Shown here: positions 37,593 to 59,312 of the stretch, one piece after another
How the letters are laid out: every line of letters starts with the position of its first letter
Numbering within the stretch: position 1 is the stretch's first letter
Source: Cristatella mucedo
Taxonomy: Eukaryota; Bryozoa; Phylactolaemata; Cristatellidae
Direction of reading: 5' to 3'
Assembly (NCBI GenBank): GCA_009760855.2
Contig: WPIO01000117.1
Location: forward strand, 323,501-387,500
DNA length: 64,000 nt
Notes under the pieces: generated by a model
What the model saw: only the letters and a program-made list of their open reading frames with translations
The model's database searches: none
Told to the model about the DNA's origin: nothing
Program-made: the position numbers and the translations under genes

Positions 37593-39668
37593 GGTTTTGT
37601 ACAACGACCTACTTAGGAATGCAGACTTTGGTAGAGTATCTCTGCTTACTTTGCTCGATCATTTCGCTGCTTTTAATACTATCGAACACAAAGTCCATCT
37701 TGAGCGCCTCTCATCTCGCCTGGGCATCACTGGAACTGCTCTGCAATGGTTCAGGTCAAATCTTGGAGTGATACTCTAGAATATTGATGTGAATGGACAA
37801 AGATCATCTTAGGAACCTCTGAAATATCCTCACGGGGTAACCTGACAATTCGGTGCCGGAAAATTCGTCGAGGATAATCCTGTGCAGGACGATTCGGAGC
37901 GGAAAATTCGGGACCAAAAACGAGTAACTCGGAGCGGACCGTTCGGAGCTGACAATTTGAAATGTATTGCTATTTTTATTTTTGAAAGGCAGTATAAACA
38001 AGCTTTCAATTAGTAAGTACATAGTTTTGAAACCTAGACGCTTTCAATTAACCGAGACATTTAATTACCCAATAAGTGAAGATCCTCCTCTGAAGAAAAA
38101 GAAATATCGAGACCTGTATCGTCGATTGTGCACGGTTGTGTTAGATTACGAAAATTGTTCATCAATTGGTTAGTTGGGTGGATGTAGTCACGACATAATT
38201 TTAATGGATTAACAGTTAGTATACTGGTAACATTTTAAAAATGAGATTTTGTGCAAGAATTGTTGGTATTTGCTATGACTTTTTTGTAGTAAGCTAAATA
38301 AACTTTATTTTATACGGTATTATAGTTCTATTAAACATGATTAATAAAAAAAATTCGCATACATTTCAAATAGATATTTTTTAAATATCCTGCTCCGAAT
38401 CGTCCAAACCGAATTGTCCGCTCCGAAATATCCGCTTCGAAATGTCCGCTCCGAATTATCCTGCACCGAATTGCCCTAGAATCACCTCAGGGTTCTGTGC
38501 TTGGTCCCGTTATTTTCATGGTTTATACTCTCCCTCTTACCGATGTGATTGCCAAGCTCGATCTAGGCTTTCACTTCTATGCGGAGGAAACTCAATTGGA
38601 CATTTGCTTTGATCTTTTCCAACCCTCAAGCACATCAAAATCTCTCAACTCACTTGCTGCATGTATTGATTACATCCACACATGGATGGCAGCAATTTTT
38701 TTTAAAACAAAGCGATGATACAACTAACATACTAGTGATGGGCACACTCAGTGTGATTCAGGAACTGGAAAGGCTGACACTCCAAATCGGCTCAGCCAGC
38801 ATATCTCCTGTTGAATCAGCTCGAAATCTAGGTGTCATGTTTCAAAGTGACCTCTCGTTAGACGACCGCATGAGCTCCACAGTCGAGTCTGCCTACTTTC
38901 ACCTACATAACAGTGCTATACTTTGGGCTTGTTTAGATAAGGGTACCACGTCCAAGTTGGTCCATGCATTTGTGACATCCCGTCTCGACTTCTGTAACTC
39001 ACTGCTTGCTGGCCTACCGGCTTGTGCAATCAGGCGATTACAGCTGGTACAAAACCCTGCAGCTAGGCTTGTGAGTCGTGAATGTCGCAGTTGTCACATC
39101 ACACCCCTTCTTGCCGACCTGCACTGGCTACCAGTCAAGCAATGGATCAATTTCAATGTTTTTTCACTCACTTTTAGGTCACTTCATTCTTTGGCTCCAG
39201 CCCACCTCTCAGATCTACTCCCCACCAGCCCAAGCATCGTACCACCCGCGTTTCGTAATCCAACGGTTTATGAATACCTCGTACAAACCTCACATCCTTT
39301 GGAGACCGTGCATTTAGTTTGTTTTCTCCCGAAGCCTGGAACTCCCTCCCGACTTGCGTCAGAACATACCCTGACTTGACCACATTTAAAAAGAACTTCA
39401 AAACACACATATTTAGAACAGCATTTAGTGGATCCCAGTGATTCGTCCTTCGTGTGCTTATGCATGCTGACACTGTGCATGCTGCCACTAACCACAATTG
39501 CATGCTGACCCTGTGCATGTCACCCCTAACCATGTTATTCATGTTGTTTATCAAGCATGATATTACTCACCATTCAATCGTGTTTCCCTTCGCAGCAAAT
39601 GTAAAGCGCCTAGAAAGAGATTGAATCCTCTGAGGGCGCCCTATCGAGTGCATTGCTATCATTATTAG
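37593..39668 (+). mobile_element. LINE group 1, longest copy, split by an inverted-repeat element
   Basis: The left part encodes LLDHFAAFNTIEHKVHLERL with SSRLGITGTALQWF, the RT block upstream of the YADD box. After the insertion at 37844-38475 the right part continues GSVLGPVIFMVYTLPLTDVI, FYAEETQLDICFDLFQPSS (YADD changed to YAEE), SASISPVESARNLGVMFQSD and the C-terminus to LSDLLP, then the 3' UTR with a CAGCAAATGTAAAGCGCC tail. The altered catalytic box shows this copy is dead. Confidence 0.88.
37844..38475. mobile_element. Inverted-repeat DNA element (MITE-like), about 630 bp
   Basis: The left end (CAATTCGGTGCCGG...) and the reverse complement of the right end (CAATTCGGTGCAGG...) match and continue into shared subrepeats of ATTCGGAGCGGA type. 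The interior is AT-rich with no transposase frame. ACCT flanks both sides (37840-37843 and 38484-38487), but one side has about 8 extra bases, so the target duplication is not certain. Confidence 0.75.
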
Positions 39669-39848
39669 TAGTACTGAGACCTGCCACCACACCGTGGGAG
39701 GTCGCAGCTTCGTGACGTCACATCATGCCGTAATGTCAAAAGACCGTACAACTACGCTATTTTTTATTTTTCAAATATTATATAATATTCATTCGCTTAG
39801 TCTTCTTCGGAAAGGCTAATCGCAACTGCCCGGGGGGGGCTCGTCCTC

Positions 39849-39858
39849 GTCACGTGAC
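39849..39858. promoter_or_regulatory. Palindromic E-box GTCACGTGAC upstream of adenosine kinase
   Basis: The perfect palindrome GTCACGTGAC lies 34 bases before the adenosine kinase ATG. It fits binding sites of bHLH-zip factors such as USF and the TFE family. A promoter role is inferred from position only. Confidence 0.5.
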
Positions 39859-39891
39859 CAACCTGAGGCGTCCTTGTTTGGCCGTTCAGCC

Positions 39892-50272
<10,381 letters not shown>

Positions 50273-50717
50273 TAATGTTCTGTAGCCACCGGTCTTCGAT
50301 GCTGTGCAGACGCTAGGAGGCAATCGGCTGCCGGTTTCCCTGGTTGCTTTCTGCCTTGCTGTAGCAATGAGCATTGTTCTCACCTGACCGGAAGCAGAGT
50401 GCATCCTGCACGGAGCATCCTCATACCGAGAATTACTGCCAGTAAACTGTTGTGATGATGCTCAGGCTGATGTTAGTCTTAGTTATAAAGACGGGTGTGT
50501 GACCATTGAATTTTGGCTTTAACGTACGGCAAGCGTCTAGCGTTGTTGTTTTGGCTAGGCTGCGATTCGCCGACTGTGCACAGCTGTCTCCCAAATTCGT
50601 ATGCAATGTACATCTCAACACCACCATTCTTAGACCCGGGTGCAGTACTGACTTATTGGAAGTTACCGTTTTTATTGAATCGTCTTAATAAGAGCAGGAC
50701 TCGTATGTTCCCACCAG

Positions 50718-51905
50718 CTAATAATAATAATAATAATGCACTTGATAAAGCGCCCTCAGAGAACTCAATCTCTTCCTAGGCACTTTACATTTGCTGCAAA
50801 GGGGAATGCAATTGAATGGTGAGTCATATCATGCTTGATAAACAACATGAATAACATGGTTAGGGGTGCCGTGCACAGGGTCAGCATGCAAATGTGGTTA
50901 GTGGCAGCATGCACAATGTCAGCACACATAAGCACATGAAGGACGAATAACAGGGACCCACTAAATGCTGTCCTAAATAGGTGTTTGTAAGTTCTTTTTA
51001 AATGTGGTCAAGTCAGGGTATGTTCTGACGCAAGTCGGGAGGGAGTTCCAGGCTTTGGGAGCATACGAACTAAATGCACGGTCTCCAAAGGATTTGAGGT
51101 TTGTACGAGGTATTGGTAGATGACTGTTGAATTCCGAAAAGCTGGTGGTACTATGCTTGGCCTGGTGGGGGAGTAGATCTGAGAGATAGGCTGGAGCCAA
51201 AGAATGAAGGGAAGTGAGCGACAAAACCTTGAAGTCGATCCGTTGCTTGACTTGCCAGTGCAGGTCGGCGAGAAGTGGTGGGATCTGGCAACTGCGGAAG
51301 CTCACGACAGACAAGCCTAGCTGCAGAGTTTGCACCAGCTGCAATCGCCTGATCGCACATGCCGGGAGGTCAGTAAGCAGTGAGTTGCATAAGTCGAGAC
51401 GCGATGTTACGAATGCATGGACCAACTTAGACTTTGGTATCCTTGTCTAAACAAGCCCGAATTTTAGCAATGTTATGTTGCTGAAAGTAGGCAGACTTGA
51501 TTGTGGAGCTGATGTGGTCGTCTAACGAGAGGTCGCTTTATAATGTGACACCTAGATTTCGAGCTGATTCAACAGGAGATATGCTGGCAGAGCCGATTTG
51601 GAGCGTCAGCCTTTCCAGTTCCTGAATCACACTGAGTGTGCCCATAACTAGTATGTTAGTTGTATCATCGCTTAGTTTAAAAAAAATTGCTGCCATCCAT
51701 GTGTGGATGTAATCAATACATGCAGCAGGTGAGTTGAGAGATTTTGAGGTGCTCGAAGGCTGGGAGGGATTAAAGCAAAGGTACAACTGAGTGTCATCTG
51801 CATAGAAGTGAATGCCTAGATTGTGCTTGGCAATCACATCAGCAAGAGGGAGAGTATAAACCGTGTAAAGAACCGGACCTAGGCACGGAGCCCTGAGGTT
51901 CCCCA
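50718..51905 (-). mobile_element. LINE group 1 with intact YADD box
   Basis: The minus strand encodes GPVLYTVYTLPLADVIAKHN, FYADDTQLYLCFNPSQPSST, SASISPVESARNLGV, then, after a stop, VMVHAFVTSRLDLCNSLL, RIDFKVLSLTSLHSLAPAYL and SFGDRAFSSYAPKAWNSLPT, then a 3' UTR and ATTATTATTATTA tail. The FYADD catalytic box is kept, but stops and frameshifts make it inactive. Confidence 0.9.
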
Positions 51906-52123
51906 TACTTCAGATGTGCTGTTATGCACCAAATGCGTGACACTGGGGGATCGAAAGCATTGGGAGCCGAAGCCATTCCGATATTGGTCACTGCACAATC
52001 GTCACTGAAAGTTCGCACTTGCCTAAATTCTGCTTAGGAGAGCTTTTGGCTAAAGAATTTTAAAATACCAAGTTGAGGAAGGATGAAGATGAACTAATTA
52101 AGGTAAACTGAAAGTAAATTGGT

Positions 52124-52246
52124 TTGGTCTAGCGGTTAAGATGCTCGCCCCGACCAAGCTCTGACTGAGGTCGTGGGCTGGAGCCCCGAGGCATATGTGA
52201 AGCGCCTGAATAGAGATTTAAGTTCTCTTGTGGCGCCATATAAATG

Positions 52247-52248
<2 letters not shown>
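52124..52248 (+). mobile_element. SINE-B copy (short subfamily)
   Basis: GGTTTGGTCTAGCGGTTAAG head, TCGTGGGCTGGAGCCCC B-box region, GTGAAGCGCCTGAATAGAGA and TCTTGTGGCGCCATATAAA tail, followed by a TA repeat. Confidence 0.88.

Positions 52249-52291
<43 letters not shown>
52244..52291. repeat. (TA)n microsatellite at a SINE 3' end
   Basis: About 46 bp of TA starting at the SINE-B tail, probably grown from it. Confidence 0.95.
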
Positions 52292-52293
<2 letters not shown>

Positions 52294-52484
52294 CTGACTA
52301 CAAATTCATCTGTTTCAGAAGGCTTGTATACCAAGTCGCATTTATTTACTTTCTTTTAAGGAAGAGTTGCTCCCTACCTTAGCGTTCAAATAACCAAGCC
52401 GTAGCTATGTTTGGTAGGTCAACTGCCCCAAAAGTAATTAACCTAGCGCAAAAGGATTATAAATATTTATCTAGGTTGCCGTAC

Positions 52485-52600
52485 TGGTTTGGCCCGGTGG
52501 TTTAAGGTGCTTGCTTCGGCCGAGGTCATGTGCTCGAGCCACGTGACACATGTGAAGCGCCTGAATAAAGTTCTCTTAGGGCGCTATGCAAATAAAGTAT
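52485..52600 (+). mobile_element. SINE-B copy, slightly shortened
   Basis: GGTTTGGCCCGGTGGTTTAA, GAGGTCATGTGCTCGAGCC, then GAAGCGCCTGAATAAAGTTC and TTAGGGCGCTATGCAAATA. Confidence 0.85.
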
Positions 52601-52734
52601 ATATGTATTTTTGATTTTTTTTTACCTCGTGCAGAAGAACTTAGCAAATTGCTATGAGTCCGTTTTTTACCATGTATGTAACGAGCGGCAGGCAGGTGTG
52701 TACATATGACACTCATTGCATTTTCACAAAACAA

Positions 52735-52893
52735 CAATAATAACAACAACAATAATGCACTTGATAAAGCGCCTTCAAAGAACTCGATCTCTTCCTAGGC
52801 GCTTTGCATTTGCTGCAGAGGGAAATGCAATTGAATGGTCAGTCATATCATGCTTGATAAACAAACAACATGAATAACATGGTTAGGGATGAC
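52735..52893 (-). mobile_element. LINE group 1 3' tail
   Basis: A TTATTGTTGTTGTTATTATT-type tail and GCGCCTAGGAAGAGATCGAG hairpin region on the minus strand, cut after GTCATCCCTAACC. Confidence 0.8.
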
Positions 52894-53189
52894 ATGCGTC
52901 AGAAAAACGTCAATACATCAGATGGGAACACAATGCGTGCAACATGTTCAGACCTGAGGTTCGTAACATTTTAAACGGTAACGACACGAAGCACAAAAAT
53001 CTGCAAGCAAGGCGTATTGACATCAAACTTACGAAAGCACGGGGTAATATCCTTTTAATTAGTGCTGGTACATCAGCTGTTGCCAGGTAGACTCGTTAGG
53101 AGCACTGCTTCTAACGCTCAGCTGTTTATTTTTATAATATTTACAAGTGCTATAACTCAAGCAGGCCCAGAAAGAGTCCTTTAGTCAGA

Positions 53190-53365
53190 CTACTCACTAC
53201 CTCGACTGCTGTCCTGACTCAGCCGTGCGGCTCACGTTCTCTTTGTTTCGTGAGATGAAGTCTGTTGGCTACTGAATGCGTACCGAGAGCCGTGTAGGCT
53301 GTGATTGTGCTAGAGAAAACATGCCCGCTTAACAAAGTCACGAGTGGAGTTAAAAACTGAGAGGC
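53190..53365 (+). mobile_element. LINE group 2 3' UTR fragment
   Basis: ACTCACTACCTCGACTGCTG, CTCTTTGTTTCGTGAGATGA and GTGCTAGAGAAAACATGCC match the end of group 2 LINEs. Confidence 0.75.
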
Positions 53366-53869
53366 ACAACATTGCAAAATACATTGCATTCCTGCTAGGT
53401 TTGTCGCGACTATTTCCTAGGTGGCCTCCAGTGCAAAGATAGTGGCAAAGTCCGACGTTCATAGTTACTGGACATTTCAACGTAAGCAGCATCTCAGGAA
53501 ATGTTCCTGCTCCATCCGATAACTGACGTTGAAAAAGTGACGTCAGTGTATCTGGGTCGCAGCGCCCCCGGCCCGAGGACTGCTCGCAGGCAGGCCGCCG
53601 GAAGCGAATGGTCGGCACGCGAATCCCGCCGTTCCTCGTAGTCTCGAACGCAGACTATCTGACTGCTAGCTACCGAAGGTGCTCGATCGTTAATACTGCG
53701 AATGACTTATTAGACGTAATTACTGCCAGCGGATTACTTTTTCACACATTCAAAATAGCATTTAAGAACCTTCGCATGCACGTCGGACAGCTATTCATGC
53801 TTCATTCAGGAGACTACTACAGCTGCGCCATCACATCCTATCCCTATCTAAGATAAGGAACTGTCTTCA
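53366..53869. other. Intergenic stretch, nothing recognised
   Basis: A GC-rich patch near 53540-53620 with no supported exon; otherwise featureless. Confidence 0.35.
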
Positions 53870-54514
53870 ACGGTGGCTTGCAAAAAAGTTACTAGCTCTG
53901 TCTCGGCCAGATTATTGTAATTCCCTTTTGGCTGGGCTACCAAAAAAAAGCAACTAGGCCACTGCAAATGGCTATGAATATGGCTGCAAGAACCACGCGT
54001 CACCTTTGCTAAAATACCTAGGATGGCTGTCGGTTGATCAACGGATGAGCAAAGTTTGTACGCTGACCCACAAGGTCCGCCACGGATTGGCTCCTCCATA
54101 CCTAGCTGAACTGCTGCACCAGTCTCAGCCTTCTCGTGCCCTCAAGTCCTGTATAGACAATAAATACTGTTCCATTCCTCAGCTTAAAGACCGTTGGCGA
54201 CAGAAGCTTTAGCTCTGCAGGTCCTAGACTGTGGAGCTCGCTTCCACTTTACGCAACAACAACTACTCTCCAGCTGCCGACTATGGCACATCCTTTCCAG
54301 CGGTCCTGGGCTGCTACTTCCATGCTACTCACTACCTCGACTGCTCTCCTGACTCTGGTATGCTTCCCACTTTCTCTTTGTTTCGTGAGATGAAGTCTGT
54401 TTGCTACCGAATGCGCACCGGGAGCCGCTTGGGCTGTGAGTGCGCTATACAAAAATATCCTGCCTAACACCCACGTAGTCTGTGTGGCTTTGTGGAAGTA
54501 CAGACGGAGATACA
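53870..54514 (+). mobile_element. LINE group 2 3' region
   Basis: Frames read LGWLSVDQRMSKVCTLTHKV and PPYLAELLHQSQPSRALKSC, then TADYGTSFPAVLGCYFHATH-like text and RLGCECAIQKYPA, followed by the 3' UTR. Several indels, so inactive. Confidence 0.85.
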
Positions 54515-55077
54515 TATCCTTACAGAGTGTATGGTAGTCATGTGACCAGACATGACGCGAGCTGACCTAGATTTTCTTTGAGAGCACCAGTACTTGCAAA
54601 ACGATTGCAAACAAGTAGCTGCAACGATTATGCAAGTAAAGCCGCATATTCCAGAATATAAATGAAACAAAATGCCAAGGGCTAGTTCCCAATGTCAGGG
54701 TAGTTACTTAGGTTTCAACTGTCGGGTTCAGAATCGTCGCGAGTGTGATGCTAGCTACAACGGCAGGGTATGTTTGCATCACTTGAATCTATACTGTCCT
54801 TACTCTGCAAACCTGTGTTTTGCATCCCAATTGGGCAATTGCAGACTAATCAGGCTATCAATCTATCGCAATTCTTAGCAACAAAGCACAGCTTTTCACA
54901 CGTCCAGTAAAGGATGTCGTTGCAACTCGGCCAAGGTAAAAATGTGTATTCAAGCACATCGTTCAACTTACCATATTTAGGACTACTAAGTCTTAGTATG
55001 ACGTTGAACTTTCCATTACCGAAAAATACCTACCTGCTTTGCTCAGCGATTCACGCCGGTTCGTTCAACAAGATCTA
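54515..55077. other. Intergenic stretch, nothing recognised
   Basis: Stops in all frames and no recognised repeat. Confidence 0.35.
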
Positions 55078-55166
55078 AACCCAGGTCTTTGACTCAAGCC
55101 ACGTGGCATAAGTGAAGAGCCTGAACAGAGATTAAGTTCTCTTCGGGCGCTATGCAAATTAATTAG
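55078..55166 (+). mobile_element. SINE-B 3' two-thirds
   Basis: CCAGGTCTTTGACTCAAGCC, GAGCCTGAACAGAGATTAAG and TTCGGGCGCTATGCAAATTA. The head is missing. Confidence 0.7.
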
Positions 55167-55171
55167 TTATA

Positions 55172-55216
55172 TATAGCACCATACAACTCAATCTCTATCC
55201 AGGTGCTTCGCAACTC
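55172..55216 (-). mobile_element. SINE-B tail only, inverted
   Basis: AGCACCATACAACTCAATCT then CTATCCAGGTGCTTCGCA is a reversed SINE-B tail, head to tail with the previous copy. Confidence 0.6.
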
Positions 55217-55349
55217 GCTGTACGAAAATCAGTACCGAAGGGCTTGTGTCATGCACGGTATCAATAAGGCAAGCAAAAGCAAACAAGTAGCATGCTTAGG
55301 CTAGGTTGCTTAAGCAAGCATGAAGAAACTCATGGCCAACGGTTAGTTA

Positions 55350-55509
55350 ATAATAATAATAATAATAATAATACACCTGATTAAGTGCCCTCAGAGAACT
55401 CAATCGCTTTCTAGGCCTACGTAAATCTCTTTCTAGGCGCTTTATATTTTGTTTTTCAAGCATGATTTTACTTACCATTCAATTGCATTTCACTTTGCAG
55501 CAAATCTAA

Positions 55510-55553
<44 letters not shown>

Positions 55554-55634
55554 CAAATAAAGCGCCTAGAAAGAGATTAGGTTCTCTGAGGGTGCTTTAT
55601 CAAGTGCATTATTATTATTATTATTATTATATTT
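55350..55634. mobile_element. Two LINE group 1 tails in opposite orientation
   Basis: A minus-strand tail (TTATTATTATT and GCGCCCTCAGAGAACTCAAT-type block, 55350-55432) meets a plus-strand tail (to 55634, ending ATTATTATTATTATTATTA), with a TA run at 55507-55555 in the second. The pair forms an imperfect large palindrome. Confidence 0.75.
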
Positions 55635-56124
55635 GCTGGAAAGGAAACCTGTGGCTCGTAACGTTCGCTGAATTATGCCAGGGTGCACACAGCACAGCAG
55701 GCCGGATTATAAGAAAGACAATGTCGCTGTAGTGATGAGAAATTTGACCGGAGTAGATGCGTATTGTCTCTGCACTCACTCATCGATAGAATTTTCAGCC
55801 CTTTTACTTACGTCTTTCGAAAGTCCCGCCCGTCGGATCTATTCCTGCCGTCTCGTTTGCTGGACGTTTTTCTCACGGTTTTTGCCCAGCGGCGAGGTCA
55901 CGGCGAGGTCACGGCGAGGGGAGGCTCTCGTTTTCCATGGAACGCATGAGAACTCTTAAATAAGTATGCATTTTTCCTAGCAAGTGTCCTTTTGCAAAAA
56001 CAGAAGGGCGCCTGCAAATGATGTACATTCAATTTCGTAACTGTTCACGTAATTGCTAACAAATGGAACTCGTAATAAAAACTAATAATAATAATAAAAG
56101 TAAAAATAATAATGAAAAGCAAAT
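55635..56124. other. Intergenic stretch, little recognised
   Basis: A short duplication of AAATGGAACTCGTAATAAAA occurs at about 56062 and 56121, with AATAATAATA between. No gene is supported. Confidence 0.4.
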
Positions 56125-56337
56125 GGAACTCGTAATAAAACTGAGCTCGTAGAATGAAACTGTCAAGTAATCATGAACCGGTCAAGCTCTCATGCGATAA
56201 ATCACTTGCGATAAGGTGCCTGTTAATTGACCAAGCTACTCAGCCTACGCACTACTCGCTGCAAGGTCGTGAGACACCGAGTATCTGTCTCTGGGAAGAG
56301 TTGCTGGTTTGGTCCAGCGCTCAAGGTGCTTGGTCAA
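56125..56337 (+). repeat. Inverted-pair segment Y, left copy, ending in a SINE-B head
   Basis: About 185 bp (GGAACTCGTAATAAAACTGA to GGGAAGAGTTGCTG) followed by GGTTTGGTCCAGCGCTCAAG of a SINE-B. The whole matches the reverse complement of 60409-60617. Confidence 0.8.
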
Positions 56338-56894
56338 TTAACTGCGAATCCCGAATTATAAATTGGATGACGGCACATATCCAGGACTTGCATACGTAGT
56401 CCTGGGAGTGAGTCTTAGAGTCTTGGCTCGGTGCCAGGAGGCGTTATCTTGCTCACTCGTGCACGCTCGAGCACGCTACTTCATTCTCTCGATTAAGCTT
56501 GATCGCGAGCTAGCAATTGAGGAATTAATGTACGCGATAGAATTGTGGCTTTTTTAGGTCTATCTTTAACCTCCCCACGCACACTACTGAATGTCATGTT
56601 CTTGTGCGTGTCGCTTTTAAATGTCGCACGTCCACTCACGCTCGCGCACACACGCGAGCGTGAGTGCTCGCGTACACATATGAACATTCGTACACATTCG
56701 TGAATAAACAGACAGTCGAACTGCTTCCGAAAGAAGTCATTAAGGCTAGATCTGCATGCATTCCGGACACTAATCTGTGTAAAATAATGGTCGTCTCAGC
56801 GACCGATACCACCGAATGACACCCGTAAGCTTACGGAAAATCTGTTCTCTTCAAAGATTTTCTCAGGAACGTATTAGAAATCTGCGTTTATTAT
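56338..56894. other. Intergenic stretch, nothing recognised
   Basis: A short inverted repeat, CTCACGCTCGCGCACACACGCGAGCGTGAG, lies at 56635-56664. No gene is supported. Confidence 0.45.
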
Positions 56895-57665
56895 TGATAT
56901 AATTATTTTTCTATCATATTTCACTTCTATTGCGCCGTCAGAGAACTTGACATGTTTCTAAGCACATACAATTTCTGTAAAAGAAGCGTGATCAAATTGT
57001 TTGTGGAAACATGCACAATGTCAACAAGCAAAAATTGGTTAGGAAGGCATGCGCCGTATCAACATGTGAATGTGGTTAGTTGCATGCCCGGTCTCAGCAC
57101 GAAAAAGCAGAAACAAGACACATAATAGGGATCCAAAAATTCCGTCAAAAACACGCACGTTTGCAGCTTCTTATTACATATCCTCAGGTTGGGGGTTGTC
57201 GTGACGTCCCTTGGTAAAGAGTTCCAGGCTTTGAGAACAGACGAACTAACGGTATGGTCTCCTAAGCATTTGAGGTTCGTACGAGGTATAGCGATATGAT
57301 TAGTAGGTATGGGTAGGAGCCCGAGTCGGAGAATGAATGGAATTAAAATGAACAGACAGAACCTTGAAGTCGATACGCTGCCTGATTGGGAGCCAGTGCA
57401 GGTCGGAAAGAAGTTATGTCGTGCAGCAAGTGCAACGCTTACGACAGACAAGCCTAGCTGCAGATTTTGGCACCAACTGTAAGTGCCTGATTGCACAGGC
57501 CGGTATAGCAACAGCGGCGAGTTACAGAAGTCGAGACGGGATGTTACAAATGCATGGACCAAATTGGATGCAGTATCCCTACCTAAGCAAGCCCGAATTT
57601 TAGCAATGTCATGTAGCTGAAAGGAGGCAGACTTGATTGCGGATACTTTGCTGTCGGCTAGAAAA
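56895..57665 (-). mobile_element. LINE group 1 3' region
   Basis: The minus strand encodes MVHAFVTSRLDFCNSPLLLY, RTNLKCLGDHTVSSSVLKAW and NSLPRDVTTTPNLRICNKKL. The reading frame is broken and the 3' UTR diverged. Confidence 0.8.
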
Positions 57666-57714
57666 AGGTCACTTTAGGACTTGGCAAATAGATTTCGCGC
57701 CCTACATCTTCAGT

Positions 57715-58125
57715 CCGTATAACTTTGATGCAGTTGACGACACAGTTAGTCCCACGGTTCATTGCACAAAGTTAAAAGTATTTGCTGATAGGGCCGTCAG
57801 CTCATATTCATTGAAAGTCTGGAACTTGCAGGTGGCTTCAGTTACCACCCGCATTTACTTTGCACCCTTTAAGTCCCAGGCAAAGACTCAAGCTATTCCA
57901 CTCACCTTCAACTTTAACCCTGTGGTTTCTCCTCTATCGCTCGGTGCGCTTTGCGTGATTACGTGTGCATTGTTTACTGCCCGCTTCTAACCATGCAATG
58001 CAAGTCTGAGCACGATACCTAGCTTGCCATTAACTCTCGGTTATGTATTCTCTTGCAGCGAGTTGTAAAGTGCCTGGAGAGAGTTTCAGTTTCCTACGGC
58101 GATGCAAAAGTGAAATATGATAGTA
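57715..58125 (+). mobile_element. LINE CR1/L2-like 3' relic
   Basis: LKVFADRAVSSYSLKVWNLQ, then an untranslated end with TTGCAGCGAGTTGTAAAGTG and CTGGAGAGAGTTTCAG, a degraded version of the group 1 tail. Confidence 0.65.
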
Positions 58126-58565
58126 TCAATAACAATATAAGGGAAAACCAAAAACTTATAGTATAATTAAGATAAATTAATCTCTTTTAGGCACTTTGCA
58201 CACAAACACGAAGACACCTGCGCTCTCGTTCGAGCGGCCTCTACACCACAAGCTCGGTTCGGCCGGTTTTCAATGTAGATCCTGCCTCGTACGGTAGTTC
58301 AATAGCACTAGACAAGAAGGGCTCGATCAGCGATTACCCGTCAAACTGAGCAGAAGTCCGGATGTAAATTTTGGGTCGCAGCGTCTGTTGCAACGTCAGT
58401 CGCATCAAATCGAAACATCAAGCGAAAGCGTTGCTACCTCAAGCGCATCCGGCATCAATGGCGCATTCTCTGGACGTGAGCACCCGTGACCCAGGGATTT
58501 TAGGTGCCATCGATCGAAGAAAAGTGAAAGCAATATCATCTTACTTTGGACGGCGCAAGCGCCGA
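58126..58565. other. Intergenic stretch, nothing recognised
   Basis: No recognised repeat or supported exon. Confidence 0.35.
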
Positions 58566-58805
58566 GTGGCCAAAGTAGCTCAGGTGGTTGCTCTTCACCA
58601 CCTCGGTCGGTTGTGGGTTCGAATCCTGCGGTGGGCGATCGCACTTCCTTTTCAGCGATTGTAAAGCGGCTAGAAAGAGATTTGAGTTCTACGGGGGTGC
58701 TTTATAAAATGCCTTATCATTTTTATCCTGTATGGCTGCTGCAAGCGGCGTTGACAACCTTTAATGCTCTTCTGCCGCTACGCGACAAGAGGCTGCTTAA
58801 TCGGC
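58566..58805 (+). mobile_element. Composite SINE: SINE-A-like head, LINE-like tail, then SINE-A tail
   Basis: A tRNA-like head (AGTAGCTCAGGTGGTTGCTC ... GGTTCGAATCCTGCGGTGGG) is followed at about 58655 by TTGTAAAGCGGCTAGAAAGA and a GTGCTTTATAAAATGCC tail of LINE group 1 type, then at about 58725 by a SINE-A body and tail (GCAAGCGGCG ... ACAAGAGGCTGCTTAATCGG). Confidence 0.7.
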
Positions 58806-58937
58806 ATCGTATCGAGTGTCACCGAACGTCGGCCTTAAAGGGACTTTGCAGAGGTGCATGAAGATCCTGGCTGCCACTGCTATCCTCCTCGGCTATTCTC
58901 ATCATAGTCCACAGTGAGATGCTCGTGTATACACGCG

Positions 58938-58942
58938 CGCGC

Positions 58943-58975
<33 letters not shown>

Positions 58976-58976
58976 C

Positions 58977-59067
<91 letters not shown>

Positions 59068-59069
59068 TA

Positions 59070-59105
<36 letters not shown>
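58938..59105. repeat. (CA)n then (TA)n microsatellite
   Basis: About 130 bp of CA with a few CG steps, followed by about 40 bp of TA. Confidence 0.97.
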
Positions 59106-59111
<6 letters not shown>

Positions 59112-59312
59112 ATATTTTACTGCAGCGTTTCTGAAGCTCCGCGTGGGCATCGGTTGCAGCTATTCAGCGGTGGCCTTTCTAGAATATGGCATTTCGACTG
59201 TTCGTGAACCAAGAATGCTGGCTTCGACGCTGCTCACTGAGGCGAGGCGAGGCAAGGCTACCGCGAAGCGACGCAGGCGCGCGATTTATATACAGCCCAT
59301 GCAGCGCTGTAT

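Noticed and set aside
38579..39379. 266-codon plus frame as a host gene
   Set aside because: It is the reverse-transcriptase C-terminus of a dead LINE (YADD changed to YAEE, split by another element).
39871..39891. Upstream in-frame start of ADK (MFGRSA before MPVE)
   Set aside because: The frame is open a few codons further upstream, but the Kozak context and family lengths do not favour it; left open as an alternative only.
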